The notes: generated from the letters alone by a model not told the origin. Numbered from the stretch's first letter, positions 7,912 to 17,306 are shown. The stretch: 31,338 bases of DNA from CAYONM01 sp964405325 (GCA_964405325.1 CAYONM010000016.1:1-31338), one strand, 5' to 3'. Translations and numbers: made by a program.

Positions 7912-8348
7912 TTTTCCGATCTATGATGGGCCGGCCGGGTGTCGTCACCAAACGTTTTTCATAAAAGAAATTCGAACTGTCAGCGCATCGGGGTGCGAGA
8001 CCGGCCGATCGAGGAACCGGAACACCGCTGGCTGAGACGACTCAGGTCACCAGGTCCGTGCCGGCCCGGCGAAAGAGAAGCCCTTTGATGAAAACGCGCA
8101 ACTCCTACGCAAATCCGACCTTGATAGCATTCAAATCGTATGGATAGACAGTGGTTTTTTTTCTTCAGAATTCAGGCCAAGCCAAGCGGCGGGATGTCGA
8201 TTTCCACCATTTTCTCCTGGCGTCCTGCAAAAAAGACTCCAAGACTGTCGCGATGTCGCTGTCGCCCAGCTTGGAGACTCCCTGCTGGGCGGCACGTTTG
8301 GATGAGGTTGAACGAAATGATTGAAAGCAGTTTGGGAGGTGGTTTGCT
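7912..8348 (+). other. 437-bp spacer with no assigned gene
   Basis: No convincing ORF lies here; the open frames seen have poor composition. The stretch 7980-8090 is GC-rich with several possible short stems (for example GCCGG against CCGGC near 8060-8075) and could be a structured leader or small RNA, but it matches no RNA family I know. A run of eight T follows at about 8155-8162 without an obvious hairpin directly before it. Confidence 0.4.
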
Positions 8349-8804
8349 TTGAGCGATTCAGAATGGGTGAATGACCCCGATGCCATGCGCGATGAATTGG
8401 AACATCTGTTGGGTCAGGCCGTCGAGGTTTTGGGCACCATGCCCCTACGGATTGGTGTCTATGCCATGCGCGGCTATCCTGCACCCGCGATTGCCCGTAA
8501 AATCAATTTTCCAGAGGAAGCGATCGTCGCCGGCATCACCTTCCTGGAGCAACTCGGTCTGGACTTGAGCCAGGCCGCCCGGCCCGTGGATGGTCGTCGT
8601 CTCCAGACCCTGGACGCCGTGGTCGTCCGGGCGCTGGAAGAGGAATTCGAATGCGGCGCCGATATGGACGAGGTCATGGAAGGCACCGGCCTATCGACCC
8701 GGGTCATCCAGCAGGCGCTCAATGGCCAAGGCACGCCAGCCACCGATGCCGCCTTGCGGGAATTCCTCGGCGAAGCCGTACAGCGGGTTACCGAAAGCGA
8801 TTAG
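8349..8804 (+). CDS. Conserved-looking protein of unknown function
   Basis: The 151-residue acidic, mostly helical protein starts with TTG at 8349. That start is supported by a GGAGG ribosome site at 8335-8339, with 9 bases of spacing. No signal peptide or TM helix is visible. Two segments could form helix-turn-helix units: one around MPLRIGVYAMRGYPAPAIA (about residues 30-55), and one around ADMDEVMEGTGLSTRVIQQA (about 103-122). That would suggest a small regulatory or DNA-binding protein, but this is only a pattern impression. It precedes the membrane protein and pseudopilin genes by 230 bp. No family is recognised. Confidence 0.75.
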   Translation: MSDSEWVNDPDAMRDELEHLLGQAVEVLGTMPLRIGVYAMRGYPAPAIARKINFPEEAIVAGITFLEQLGLDLSQAARPVDGRRLQTLDAVVVRALEEEFECGADMDEVMEGTGLSTRVIQQALNGQGTPATDAALREFLGEAVQRVTESD

Positions 8805-9034
8805 CCAAACCGTCATGCCCGACCAGCAACGGTCGGCTGTTTCGTGGCGACCGGCAATTCCCAGGCAGGGTGGCGCCAAAACGATCGAACAAGACCCAGA
8901 CCGCCACGAAATCCGCCAGCGTCAACAGCACCGCGCCCAGGAATGGGATCGCCGGAGCGGGCGCAACCGCTTCACGCGGCTGGCGCGGGAATTCCCCGCT
9001 TGCACTCCAACCAAATCGCCGCAAAGCAGGTGCC

Positions 9035-9724
9035 ATGCGCATGCTTCGCGGCCTGGAATTGAATTGTTTGCTGGCCCCGCTGCTGCCCAGTCTACTCGGC
9101 ATCGTTGGACTCTGGTTCCTGCAAAGCGACTGGCAGCAGCAGACGGAAAAGCGCCTGCTCGACCTGCTCGGATCCCAGCTGGAGCAGGTCATCAGCAGGC
9201 TGACGGCCGGCGAGACGCTGGGCACCGTCGCTGCGCAGCAACCAACCTGGCAGAGCCTGTCGCTGCTGCGCTTCGAGACCGATGGCCAGGTCACCATCCT
9301 CACGCACCATGGTCAGATGCCCCAGCTACGTACCGATGATCCACCACCAGTCTTGGCCGAAGCTGTTGTGCTGCCGCGTACCTGGAAAAGCGGACTGTTG
9401 TGTGCGGCAGCGCCGCTGCTCGATGCCGATGGCCACCTGCGCGGCATCGTCTATGGCGAATACCAACATGCCATCCCTTGGAACCGGGACCGCCTGCTGG
9501 TTTGGATCGGCGGTCTGGCGGTGCTGGCGCTGGCACTGTCCTGGTACCTGGCACGTCGCATTTACCGGCCCATCCGTTGGCTGGAAGCAGACGCACGCGC
9601 CGCCCTGGAACAACGCTCCAGCACCGAGAAACCAACCCATAGCATGGAAACCGCCGATGTCAGCGGCTCGGTCGAGATACTGGTCAGCCGGTATCGTTCC
9701 CAGAAGGCACAGGAACAGGGCTGA
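9035..9724 (+). CDS. Two-TM sensor-like membrane protein with periplasmic domain
   Basis: The 229-residue protein has an N-terminal TM helix (about 11-29), a periplasmic domain of roughly 125 residues, a second TM helix (about 154-172) and a short cytoplasmic tail starting ARRIYRPIRWLEADARAAL, which resembles the start of a HAMP linker. No kinase, cyclase or methyl-acceptor domain follows, so it looks like the sensory half of a histidine kinase or chemoreceptor without an output module. The ATG at 9035 is preceded by AGCAGG. An ATG two codons later is an alternative start. Upstream residues in this open frame are Arg/Ser-rich and look non-coding. Its stop overlaps the pseudopilin start (TGATG), so the two are probably made together. 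Function unknown. Confidence 0.75.
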   Translation: MRMLRGLELNCLLAPLLPSLLGIVGLWFLQSDWQQQTEKRLLDLLGSQLEQVISRLTAGETLGTVAAQQPTWQSLSLLRFETDGQVTILTHHGQMPQLRTDDPPPVLAEAVVLPRTWKSGLLCAAAPLLDADGHLRGIVYGEYQHAIPWNRDRLLVWIGGLAVLALALSWYLARRIYRPIRWLEADARAALEQRSSTEKPTHSMETADVSGSVEILVSRYRSQKAQEQG

Positions 9725-10380
9725 TGCGCAGGGGCTGGACCCTGGCCGAAGTCATGGTGGTCGTTACCATCGTGTCAGGTCTAATCGCCTTGAGCAGCCC
9801 ACTCCTGATCGATGTCCTGCATGCCGGCACCCGCACACGCTGCGCTGGCCACCAGCATCAGATCGGCCACTGCCTGCATCGCTATGCCGAGGAGCACGCC
9901 GATCAGTACCCGGCCGAAGGCAACTGCGGTGACACCAACCCCGAAACCTCACCAGCCTGGTGGTACCGGCTACCGCTCTATGCCGATGGCATGACCGTAA
10001 GCGAGCGAAACAGCATCTTCCAATGCCCGGGCTTCGAGCACTTTGATCCGCAACATTTCGACCATGCCTCGCCCAAGAGCTATAAGATGAATGCCCATCT
10101 GGATTCCGGCGGTCGTCCCCACCACTACCGCCGCGGCCGCTTCCGGGGTGAGGCCGAGTACGTCTGCCTGGTGGACGCCATCGCAGGGGAGACCGGCATG
10201 GGCCAGTGGGGTCATTGCTTCCCGTCAGCGGTCGACGACTCCCGGCATCCCGACGCGGTCAACGTCCTGTTTCTCGATCTGCATGTGGAGTCAGTGGGGA
10301 CCCCCGAGGACGAAGACGAAGACGGCCATCCCGACTGGCACAAGGCTCTGAAATGGCGTCCGAGCCAGCACCATCGCTGA
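9724..10380 (+). CDS. Type II secretion/type IV pilin-like pseudopilin with H-X9-D C-terminus
   Basis: The 218-residue protein has a prepilin peptidase signal, with MRRG before the cut and then WTLAEVMVVVTIVSGLIAL. This keeps Glu at +5 but has Trp instead of the usual Phe at +1. The hydrophobic helix (about 5-28) would anchor it in the inner membrane until assembly. The C-terminal part ends with HPDAVNVLFLDLHVES, the H-X9-D pattern found in large PVC pseudopilin families (DUF1559-like). Several Cys residues could form a disulphide outside the membrane. The gene starts on the last base of the preceding sensor-like gene. No secretion machinery is in the window, which is typical of these dispersed pseudopilins. 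The tail is Asp/Glu/His-rich. Confidence 0.88.
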   Translation: MRRGWTLAEVMVVVTIVSGLIALSSPLLIDVLHAGTRTRCAGHQHQIGHCLHRYAEEHADQYPAEGNCGDTNPETSPAWWYRLPLYADGMTVSERNSIFQCPGFEHFDPQHFDHASPKSYKMNAHLDSGGRPHHYRRGRFRGEAEYVCLVDAIAGETGMGQWGHCFPSAVDDSRHPDAVNVLFLDLHVESVGTPEDEDEDGHPDWHKALKWRPSQHHR

Positions 10381-10417
10381 TGCTTCCATCAAAAGACCGG
10401 GCTCAGACAAGGTTGAT

Positions 10418-10712
10418 GGGTCCCTCAGAGGTCGAATTCGGCACGAATCCGATAAGAGCCAGGCGAGCGCGTCCAAGCGCGAGGACCTGCGGTCCGCACC
10501 TCCGACCGAGGACCGGTTTTTGGCGGAAAATGCGCGAAGCGCCGCCAAAAATGCTCGCGAAGCGAGCGAGTCCCGATTGCGAAGCGAGGTGGCAGCGCCC
10601 CCTCTGATGAAAGCGCAAACGCTGATGCAGGGCATAGTGCAAAATTACCGCGTGACAAAGCGCAAACGCTGATGCAGGGCATAGTGCAAAATTACCGCGT
10701 GACTCTGAGGGA
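10418..10712. mobile_element. MITE-like repeat element with 10-bp inverted ends
   Basis: The non-coding element lies between the pseudopilin and lipoprotein genes. TCCCTCAGAG (10421-10430) and CTCTGAGGGA (10703-10712) are exact inverted repeats. Inside are stem-loops: a 10-bp stem TTTTTGGCGG/CCGCCAAAAA (10517-10526 with 10542-10551), and GCTCGC-GAA-GCGAGC (10553-10567). There is also a 47-bp tandem duplication near the right end. The first 52 bases recur at 31287-31338 with one mismatch, showing a dispersed repeat. No transposase is encoded. No clear target-site duplication was found. It may be a non-autonomous transposon or a REP-like structured intergenic sequence. Confidence 0.7.
10610..10703. 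repeat. Two exact tandem copies of a 47-bp unit
   Basis: The unit begins AAAGCGCAAACGCTGATGC and ends ATTACCGCGTGAC. It occurs at 10610-10656 and again at 10657-10703 without a mismatch. It forms the right part of the repeat element, next to its terminal CTCTGAGGGA. Confidence 0.95.
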
Positions 10713-10761
10713 AACGGAGGGCATACTTTTGGATGTCCTACCCAATCACAAGGAGACAACC

Positions 10762-11610
10762 ATGGAGTTCAGCCCGACTCTCAAGCAATGCACCCTGGCC
10801 ATCATGCTTGGTGGCGCCTTCACCCTGACCGGCTGCGGTGGTGGAAGTGGCGGCGGGGGGAGCAGCAACGTCGACAAATCCGACCTCAAGCCGGTTACCG
10901 CAATGGAAGCCGCAGACAAACAGGAAGCGCTCACAGCGATCGAATCCAGTCAGGTCTCCCTCAGTGCAACTGAGGGCGTGACGGGGGGACTGACCGGAGC
11001 CCTGCTGTCCCTCAGTGATTCCGGTGAAATACGCGCCCTCGCGAGCGAAAGCCTTGATATCAATATCGACGTCAACGAAGACGGCACCGAAGACGTCAAC
11101 ATGAAGGGCACGTTTTCTGAAGGTGACACATCCGCCAGCATCGACATCACCATGACGGTACTGGGGGATTTTTCGGAAACCGATTCCGCCAGTGGCAGCG
11201 TCTATACTGTCAAATCCGGATCAAAAATCAGCATGGATGCTGACATCACGGAATCCTCAAGCGGGGACATCTCGTTTGACATGGTCGTCAAATATTCCAA
11301 CTTCGCTGTGGCCTGGGTCGATTCGAGCGGCACCGGAAGCTCCAGCTTGAACGGCAAAATGTCCATGAAGATGACCATGGATGCCGAGACCTACGAGGCC
11401 GAAGCCACCATCAGCATGGACGTCAGCATGATATACACCGAAAACGGTGAAACCCATACCTATGGCGTGCTGGCCGAAGGAAGCTATTCCGATTCCAGCG
11501 GCTATGCCAATCTCACCTACTACGTCAGTATCGACGGTACCACCTACGGCCCCTTCACCGAATCCGAGCTGATCGCCTCGATCGAAGACGATCTGGTCGT
11601 GCCGCAGTAA
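10762..11610 (+). CDS. Lipoprotein with GYF_2-like C-terminal motif
   Basis: The 282-residue protein begins with a lipoprotein signal peptide, with hydrophobic core LAIMLGGAFTL and lipobox LTGC (Cys25), followed by a Gly/Ser linker. The mature part is acidic, rich in Ser, Thr and Asp, and appears to be mostly beta strand with alternating SMDV/SMKMTM-type stretches. The last 30 residues (YYVSIDGTTYGPFTESEL) fit the GYF_2 pattern of aromatic residues, G-x3-GP and an EL helix, a small fold common in PVC and other bacterial membrane proteins. The ATG at 10762 has an AAGGAG site 6 bases upstream. Longer open sequence before it belongs to the repeat element. A strong terminator follows. It is probably anchored to the outer or inner membrane; function unknown. 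Confidence 0.85.
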   Translation: MEFSPTLKQCTLAIMLGGAFTLTGCGGGSGGGGSSNVDKSDLKPVTAMEAADKQEALTAIESSQVSLSATEGVTGGLTGALLSLSDSGEIRALASESLDINIDVNEDGTEDVNMKGTFSEGDTSASIDITMTVLGDFSETDSASGSVYTVKSGSKISMDADITESSSGDISFDMVVKYSNFAVAWVDSSGTGSSSLNGKMSMKMTMDAETYEAEATISMDVSMIYTENGETHTYGVLAEGSYSDSSGYANLTYYVSIDGTTYGPFTESELIASIEDDLVVPQ

Positions 11611-11628
11611 TCCACGAACCTCTTCCGG

Positions 11629-11674
11629 GACTCCGAAAAAACCGTTGGGCATGAGCCCAACGGTTTTTTCGGAG

Positions 11675-11676
<2 letters not shown>
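11629..11676. terminator. Bidirectional intrinsic terminator
   Basis: A perfect 22-bp inverted repeat (11629-11650 and 11655-11676) with loop ATGA contains an A6 run on one arm and a T6 run on the other around a CCGTTGGGC/GCCCAACGG core. It therefore ends transcription from both the lipoprotein (+) and the convergent pyrG (-). The pyrG stop codon (11675-11677) overlaps the end of the arm. Confidence 0.93.
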
Positions 11677-13335
<1,659 letters not shown>

Positions 13336-13339
<4 letters not shown>

Positions 13340-14082
13340 GGGGAGGACTCCTGAGTGGCGTAGCGATGGCAAAAAGCGTCGTAATCCGCCCGGGTATCGA
13401 TGCCGGGCGCCGCCTGCGGGACCACCGCGCAGACGATGGCGATTCCGGCTTCCAGAGCGCGCAGCTGTTCCAGGCGTTCCAGGCGTTCCAGGCGGCTGGC
13501 CGGCAGGCCAGCGTAGCCCAGCAGGATCTGAGGGCGATAGGCGTACAGGCCAAGGTGGCGATGGCCATCGGCAGCTGGGCCACCGGCATCTCGATCCCAC
13601 GGCAACGGCGAGCGGCTGAAGGCCAAGGCCCGATCGTCCGCTCCCAACAACACCTTCACGGCCGATGGATCCAGCTGTTCCGCGGCACTGATCGGGGTGG
13701 CCAGGGTGGCGATACCAGCATCCGGATGCTGGCGCAGCACGTCTACCACCAAACGGATATGCTGCGGGTCCAGTTCCGGCTCATCGCCTTGGACATTGAC
13801 CAGGATCTCGGCCTCGAGTCCGGCAGCGACTTCGGCGATCCGATCGGTCCCGCTCTGATGAAGCGGGTCGGTCAAACGAGCCTGATAACCGCCGCTTTGG
13901 GCGATTCGGACCAGTTCAGCATCGTCGGCACACACCCAGACACTCGCGGCACCGAAGGCCTGCGCCGCCTGCCGGCAGGTGTGCAGCAGCAGCGGCTGAC
14001 CGGTTTCCGCCAACAGGAGTTTGTCCGGAAGACGAGTGCTGGCGCGCCGGGCTGGGATCAAAATGGCTACCTTGTCCCGCAC
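13336..14082 (-). CDS. kdsB: 3-deoxy-manno-octulosonate cytidylyltransferase
   Basis: KdsB activates Kdo with CTP to CMP-Kdo, which is needed for the lipopolysaccharide inner core. The 248-residue product has the nucleotidyltransferase start AILIPARRASTRLPDKLL, then VWVCADDAEL, SGTDRIAEV, VNVQGDEP and the HRHLGLYAYR stretch. The GTG at 14080-14082 is chosen because a GGGGAGG site lies 6 bases before it; a TTG at 14100 would add six residues. The gene is followed by pyrG with an ATGA overlap. A 9-bp unit TTCCAGGCG is repeated three times at 13468-13494 (Leu-Glu-Arg repeats in the protein), an in-frame expansion in a helix. Its presence indicates an outer membrane with Kdo. Confidence 0.96.
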
Positions 14083-14175
14083 CGCAGACCTCCCCGTCAA
14101 GCGGGGGAGAATAGACTGCGAGGGCCTGAGTCAATGCAGCTGGCCAGCGGCACCAGGCTCAGCAGGATCCCGTTC

Positions 14176-15393
14176 ATGGCACAACGCGCGTTTACCAAGC
14201 CGCTGGGCGTCTGCCTGGTCAATCGCCTGATCCAAAACGCTTTCGACGACATCGGGACCCTGGAAGTGACAGGGGAGTTGTCAGACCTGCGAGTGGTCCG
14301 TTCCGGCCATTGTTACCTGACCCTGAAAGAAGCCGACGAGGTGCTGCAGGGGGTGATCTGGCGCTCCGCTCTGGCCCGCCTGGGGCAGCTGCCGGCCATG
14401 GGCGAACGGGTCCTGGCCCGCGGCAAATTGAGCCTGTACGGCCCTCGCGGCAGCTTCCAGTTGGTGATCACCCGTATCAGCTCCCTGGGAGCCGGCGATC
14501 TGGCAGCACGTTTTGAGCAGTTGAAGCAGCTGCTGCGCGAACAAGGACTGTTCGACGAATCACGCAAACGCCCCCTGCCCTGGCTGCCACGCGCGGTCGG
14601 TCTGGCTACAGCCGGTGGCTCGGCGGCCCTGGCCGATCTGCGTCAGGGCCTGGACCAGCGCTTTCCGGACATGCCGGTGATCCATGCTCCCTGCCAGGTG
14701 CAGGGGACCGAAGCAGCAGCCAGCATCTGCCGGGCGCTCGTCGCCTTGGACCGACATCCGGAGGTGGACGTGATCATCTGCGGTCGCGGTGGCGGCAGCC
14801 TTGAGGACCTCTGGGCCTTCAATGAGGAGACGGTGGTCCGCGCCTTGGCCGCCTGTCAGACCCCGCTGATCAGCGCGGTCGGGCACGAAACCGATACCAG
14901 CCTGGCCGATCTGGTGGCCGATGCCCGGGCCAAGACCCCCTCCACCGCTGCGGAGATGGCGGTACCGCTGCAGGCGGACCTGCAGGCGTATCTGGCCGAC
15001 ACGCGGACCCGTCTGGATCGGCTACTGGCCACGCAGCTGCAGCAGAACCACGATCGCCTAGCCGCTCTGGCCGCGCACCGCGCCTTGTTGCGGCCAGAGC
15101 ATCAGATCCTGTTGCGACAGCAACGCTGCGATGAACTGGCCGACCGCCTGGACCACCTGCTGGCGGCCCGTCTCCGCCAGGAGGATCGCCAGCTGGGCCA
15201 ACAAGCAGCACAGCTGGATGCCCTCTCGCCGCTGAAAGTGATCGCACGCGGCTACAGCGTGCTGGCCGACGATAGCGGCCGGATCATCCGCCGCTGCGAG
15301 GAAGCGCCGGTCGGCAGCCAGCTGCAGGCGCGAGTCTCGGACGGGCACCTGCTTCTGACGGTGGCTGACAAGGAAACGTCTCAGTCCTCGTGA
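14176..15393 (+). CDS. xseA: Exodeoxyribonuclease VII large subunit
   Basis: XseA with several XseB subunits degrades single-stranded DNA. The 405-residue protein has the N-terminal OB-fold (about residues 10-100), including VTGELSDLRVVRSGHCYLTLK. The catalytic core has the family signatures ICGRGGGSLEDLWAFNEE and SAVGHETDTSLADLVADARAKTPS. A long helical coiled region follows, then the C-terminal LKVIARGYSVL segment. I prefer the ATG at 14176, which begins MAQRAFT. An in-frame ATG at 14134 with AGGG upstream is a fair alternative. It diverges from kdsB and converges on the next gene with a 13-bp overlap. No xseB is in the window. Confidence 0.95.
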   Translation: MAQRAFTKPLGVCLVNRLIQNAFDDIGTLEVTGELSDLRVVRSGHCYLTLKEADEVLQGVIWRSALARLGQLPAMGERVLARGKLSLYGPRGSFQLVITRISSLGAGDLAARFEQLKQLLREQGLFDESRKRPLPWLPRAVGLATAGGSAALADLRQGLDQRFPDMPVIHAPCQVQGTEAAASICRALVALDRHPEVDVIICGRGGGSLEDLWAFNEETVVRALAACQTPLISAVGHETDTSLADLVADARAKTPSTAAEMAVPLQADLQAYLADTRTRLDRLLATQLQQNHDRLAALAAHRALLRPEHQILLRQQRCDELADRLDHLLAARLRQEDRQLGQQAAQLDALSPLKVIARGYSVLADDSGRIIRRCEEAPVGSQLQARVSDGHLLLTVADKETSQSS

Positions 15394-16061
15394 CCAGCGC
15401 TGTCCAATGGCTGGACCGGCACCGGCCCCACGGTCACAATCGCCTGGCCATCGGCATCGGTGATGCGCTCGATGGCACCGTCTGCGGCGCGCTGCACGGC
15501 ATAACGCTGGTCATCGATCAGCAATTCATCGGCGTGCAGTTCCAAACGGCCGAAATCCGGATCCTGGCAATGCAGCAGACTGCCGATGGGAACCCGGAGC
15601 GGGAGCTGGTTCGGATCTGCCAGCAACACCAGCAGCGGCGCCAGCTGCCGGTCCCAGATCGGGGCCGGACAAGGCCGTTGCAGGTCGATAACGCGCAGCG
15701 CATCGCCCTGCTGCCATTCCAGCGTCCCGCGGTAGCCGGCCGCCCGATCCGGCTGCTCCGGCTGCCAGATCAGAGCGGTGCCACTGTCGCCGCGCTCCTT
15801 CCAGGCGAACACCCGCAATAGCCCGTCCAGCAGCAGATCAGGATGGCCACGGAGCACGACACCGGCCAGATCCTGCTTGGCTGGCACGGTATACAGCAGC
15901 TGCAGCACACGCTTATCGTGGTAGGTGACGTTGGGCGGACGCAGACGCAACCAGAAGGGCTGGTCATAAAAGGTCCCCTGCCGCTCCTGGACGCTGGTCA
16001 GAGCCAGATCGGCAGCGACCAGGTGACCAAGGCACACCAGCAACAACCAGGCCGTACGCAC
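15381..16061 (-). CDS. Secreted protein of unknown function
   Basis: The 226-residue protein starts with a GTG and has a clear Sec signal peptide (MRTAWLLLVCLGHLVAA, cut probably after AA). The mature part is rich in Leu, Asp and Arg with beta-type alternation; residues 25-60 (QGTFYDQPFWLRLRPPNVTY) and 60-80 (LYTVPAKQDLAGVVLRGHPD) look folded. No TM helix follows the signal, so it should be periplasmic or outer-membrane associated. It begins one base after the stop of the DUF3592-like gene, in a three-gene operon. It overlaps xseA by 13 bp at its 3' end. No family is recognised. Confidence 0.75.
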   Translation of the reverse strand: MRTAWLLLVCLGHLVAADLALTSVQERQGTFYDQPFWLRLRPPNVTYHDKRVLQLLYTVPAKQDLAGVVLRGHPDLLLDGLLRVFAWKERGDSGTALIWQPEQPDRAAGYRGTLEWQQGDALRVIDLQRPCPAPIWDRQLAPLLVLLADPNQLPLRVPIGSLLHCQDPDFGRLELHADELLIDDQRYAVQRAADGAIERITDADGQAIVTVGPVPVQPLDSAGHED

Positions 16062-16062
16062 C

Positions 16063-16548
16063 TCAGGCCCGCTTCCGCAGCACGCGGCGCCATTCCGGCA
16101 GCACCAGACCGAGGCTGGCCAGGGCCAGGCAGGTCAGCCCCAGGGGCCAGCGCAAGCCCTCGCCACTGAGCTGCGGACAATAGGCAATCGGACCATCATC
16201 GGCGTCCGACACCACACAGGCCAGAGCCTCGGGACCACCCAGGTCCTGAACCCGCTGCTCCAGGGCCAGGGCCACTTCGCTGGGCAGCTGGCCGACCAAA
16301 GAGCGACCACTGCGGTCGGTCAACCGACGACCGAGTAGGATGCGGATCGCTTCTGGGGTCTCGACCCGATATTCGTACAGTACTTCCAGATACCGAACAT
16401 CGCTGCGGCCCGGCACCGGCTCGGAAAAACAGGCGACCACCTCGCCGCGATAGCGGTCCTCGACCACCACCCAGTCCAACAAAGGCGCCACCTGCCAGAT
16501 ACCGGCGAGGGCGAAAACGACCACCAGACCATACCGCATCCACGTCAT
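16063..16548 (-). CDS. Membrane protein resembling DUF3592
   Basis: The 161-residue protein has an N-terminal TM helix (about residues 5-25), a soluble middle domain of about 100 residues with two Cys (ALACVVSD, AYCPQL), and a C-terminal TM helix (about 133-152) followed by a basic end WRRVLRKRA. The layout (TM, beta domain, TM) and the segment RYLEVLYEYRVETPEAIRI resemble DUF3592 membrane proteins. The start at 16548 is chosen because it makes an ATGA overlap with the upstream gene. An earlier ATG at 16560 is in frame. Function unknown; it is probably an inner-membrane protein working with its two neighbours. Confidence 0.75.
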   Translation of the reverse strand: MTWMRYGLVVVFALAGIWQVAPLLDWVVVEDRYRGEVVACFSEPVPGRSDVRYLEVLYEYRVETPEAIRILLGRRLTDRSGRSLVGQLPSEVALALEQRVQDLGGPEALACVVSDADDGPIAYCPQLSGEGLRWPLGLTCLALASLGLVLPEWRRVLRKRA

Positions 16549-17306
16549 AACGGCTTGCACCGACCACGCCGGTCATCGAGCTTGCAGCCTTCCAACAGCT
16601 GGTCGCGACACCAACGGGTATCCTCCCGCTGGATGCGCCAACCCTGATCGACCTGCGACAACAACGGGCAATGCCTATGTGGCAGGGGACAGTCATCGTG
16701 AATCCCAGCCCACAATGCTTGCTGCTGATCCTGGACCTGGCTGGCGTTCCGAGTCAAGCCATGCTGGCAGGCAGCGCCTAGCAATTCTTCTGCCAGACCA
16801 TGCTCCACCTGCCGATGCCGCTGCGACGGCAAGGGAACCTGTTCCAAAAACCATCGTAGCACCACCTGCTCCTGCCAGGGTTGCAGATGGCCCCAGAAGG
16901 CCATCTCGTTGTCGATCACCTGCAACCAGGGCTGCCCCAGTTGCTCGGCCCAGCTGAGCAGACCCTGGTCCCGTGGTGGTTCACCGTGGGCAGGGGCGGT
17001 GGCGACAAAGACGACTTCACCACCCACCGGGCCTTCGGTCAGGGCCACCCGCCGTTCCACGAAGAGCTCGGCCAGGATCGACCAGTTGGGGCTGGTATCC
17101 GTCAAGCCGACCACATGCGCCGGCGCGGCATCCGCCTGCATCCAGCCCGTATAGAGCTGCAGTTCTTCCGCAAGGCGCAGAGCACCGTGGATGGTGCTGG
17201 GATGCACGCCCAGAACGCGGGAAGCGCGCAGCTGATGCTCGCGGTAGCCGATGAGGCTGCTGGACCAATCCAGAAGTGGCATGGCGAGACATGCTATGGA
17301 AACCAT
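16545..17306 (-). CDS. Protein of unknown function, first gene of a three-gene operon
   Basis: The 253-codon frame ends in the ATGA overlap with the membrane protein gene, so it leads the operon. The start is uncertain: ATG at 17306, or ATG at 17282 (MPLLDWSSSLIGY). No strong signal peptide is seen, although the first residues are mildly hydrophobic. The middle part (TSPNWSILAELFVERRVALTEG, then EVVFVATAPAHG) looks like an alpha/beta fold. The C-terminal third has eight Cys residues, some in pairs such as DDCPLPHRHCPLL and WCRDQLLEGC, suggesting disulphides outside the cytoplasm or a metal site. No family is recognised. Confidence 0.65.
   Translation of the reverse strand: MVSIACLAMPLLDWSSSLIGYREHQLRASRVLGVHPSTIHGALRLAEELQLYTGWMQADAAPAHVVGLTDTSPNWSILAELFVERRVALTEGPVGGEVVFVATAPAHGEPPRDQGLLSWAEQLGQPWLQVIDNEMAFWGHLQPWQEQVVLRWFLEQVPLPSQRHRQVEHGLAEELLGAACQHGLTRNASQVQDQQQALWAGIHDDCPLPHRHCPLLSQVDQGWRIQREDTRWCRDQLLEGCKLDDRRGRCKPL

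Noticed and set aside
7980..8090. GGGGTGC and CTGAGA motifs recall a TPP riboswitch.
   Set aside because: The rest of the conserved core is missing and the downstream gene is unrelated to thiamine.
10434..10446. GAATTCGGCACGA resembles an EcoRI cDNA-library adapter, here and at 31303-31315.
   Set aside because: It lies inside a longer repeated element with inverted ends and the similarity between copies extends well beyond the adapter motif, so a genomic repeat explains it better than contamination.
10403..10759. Open frames of 85-118 codons on the minus strand in the repeat element.
   Set aside because: They run through tandem repeats and hairpins, have no start signals, and show repeated low-complexity peptides.
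13340..13600. 87-residue N-terminal extension of pyrG.
   Set aside because: This is kdsB in another frame; the ATG at 13339 with the ATGA overlap gives the normal CTP synthase N-terminus.
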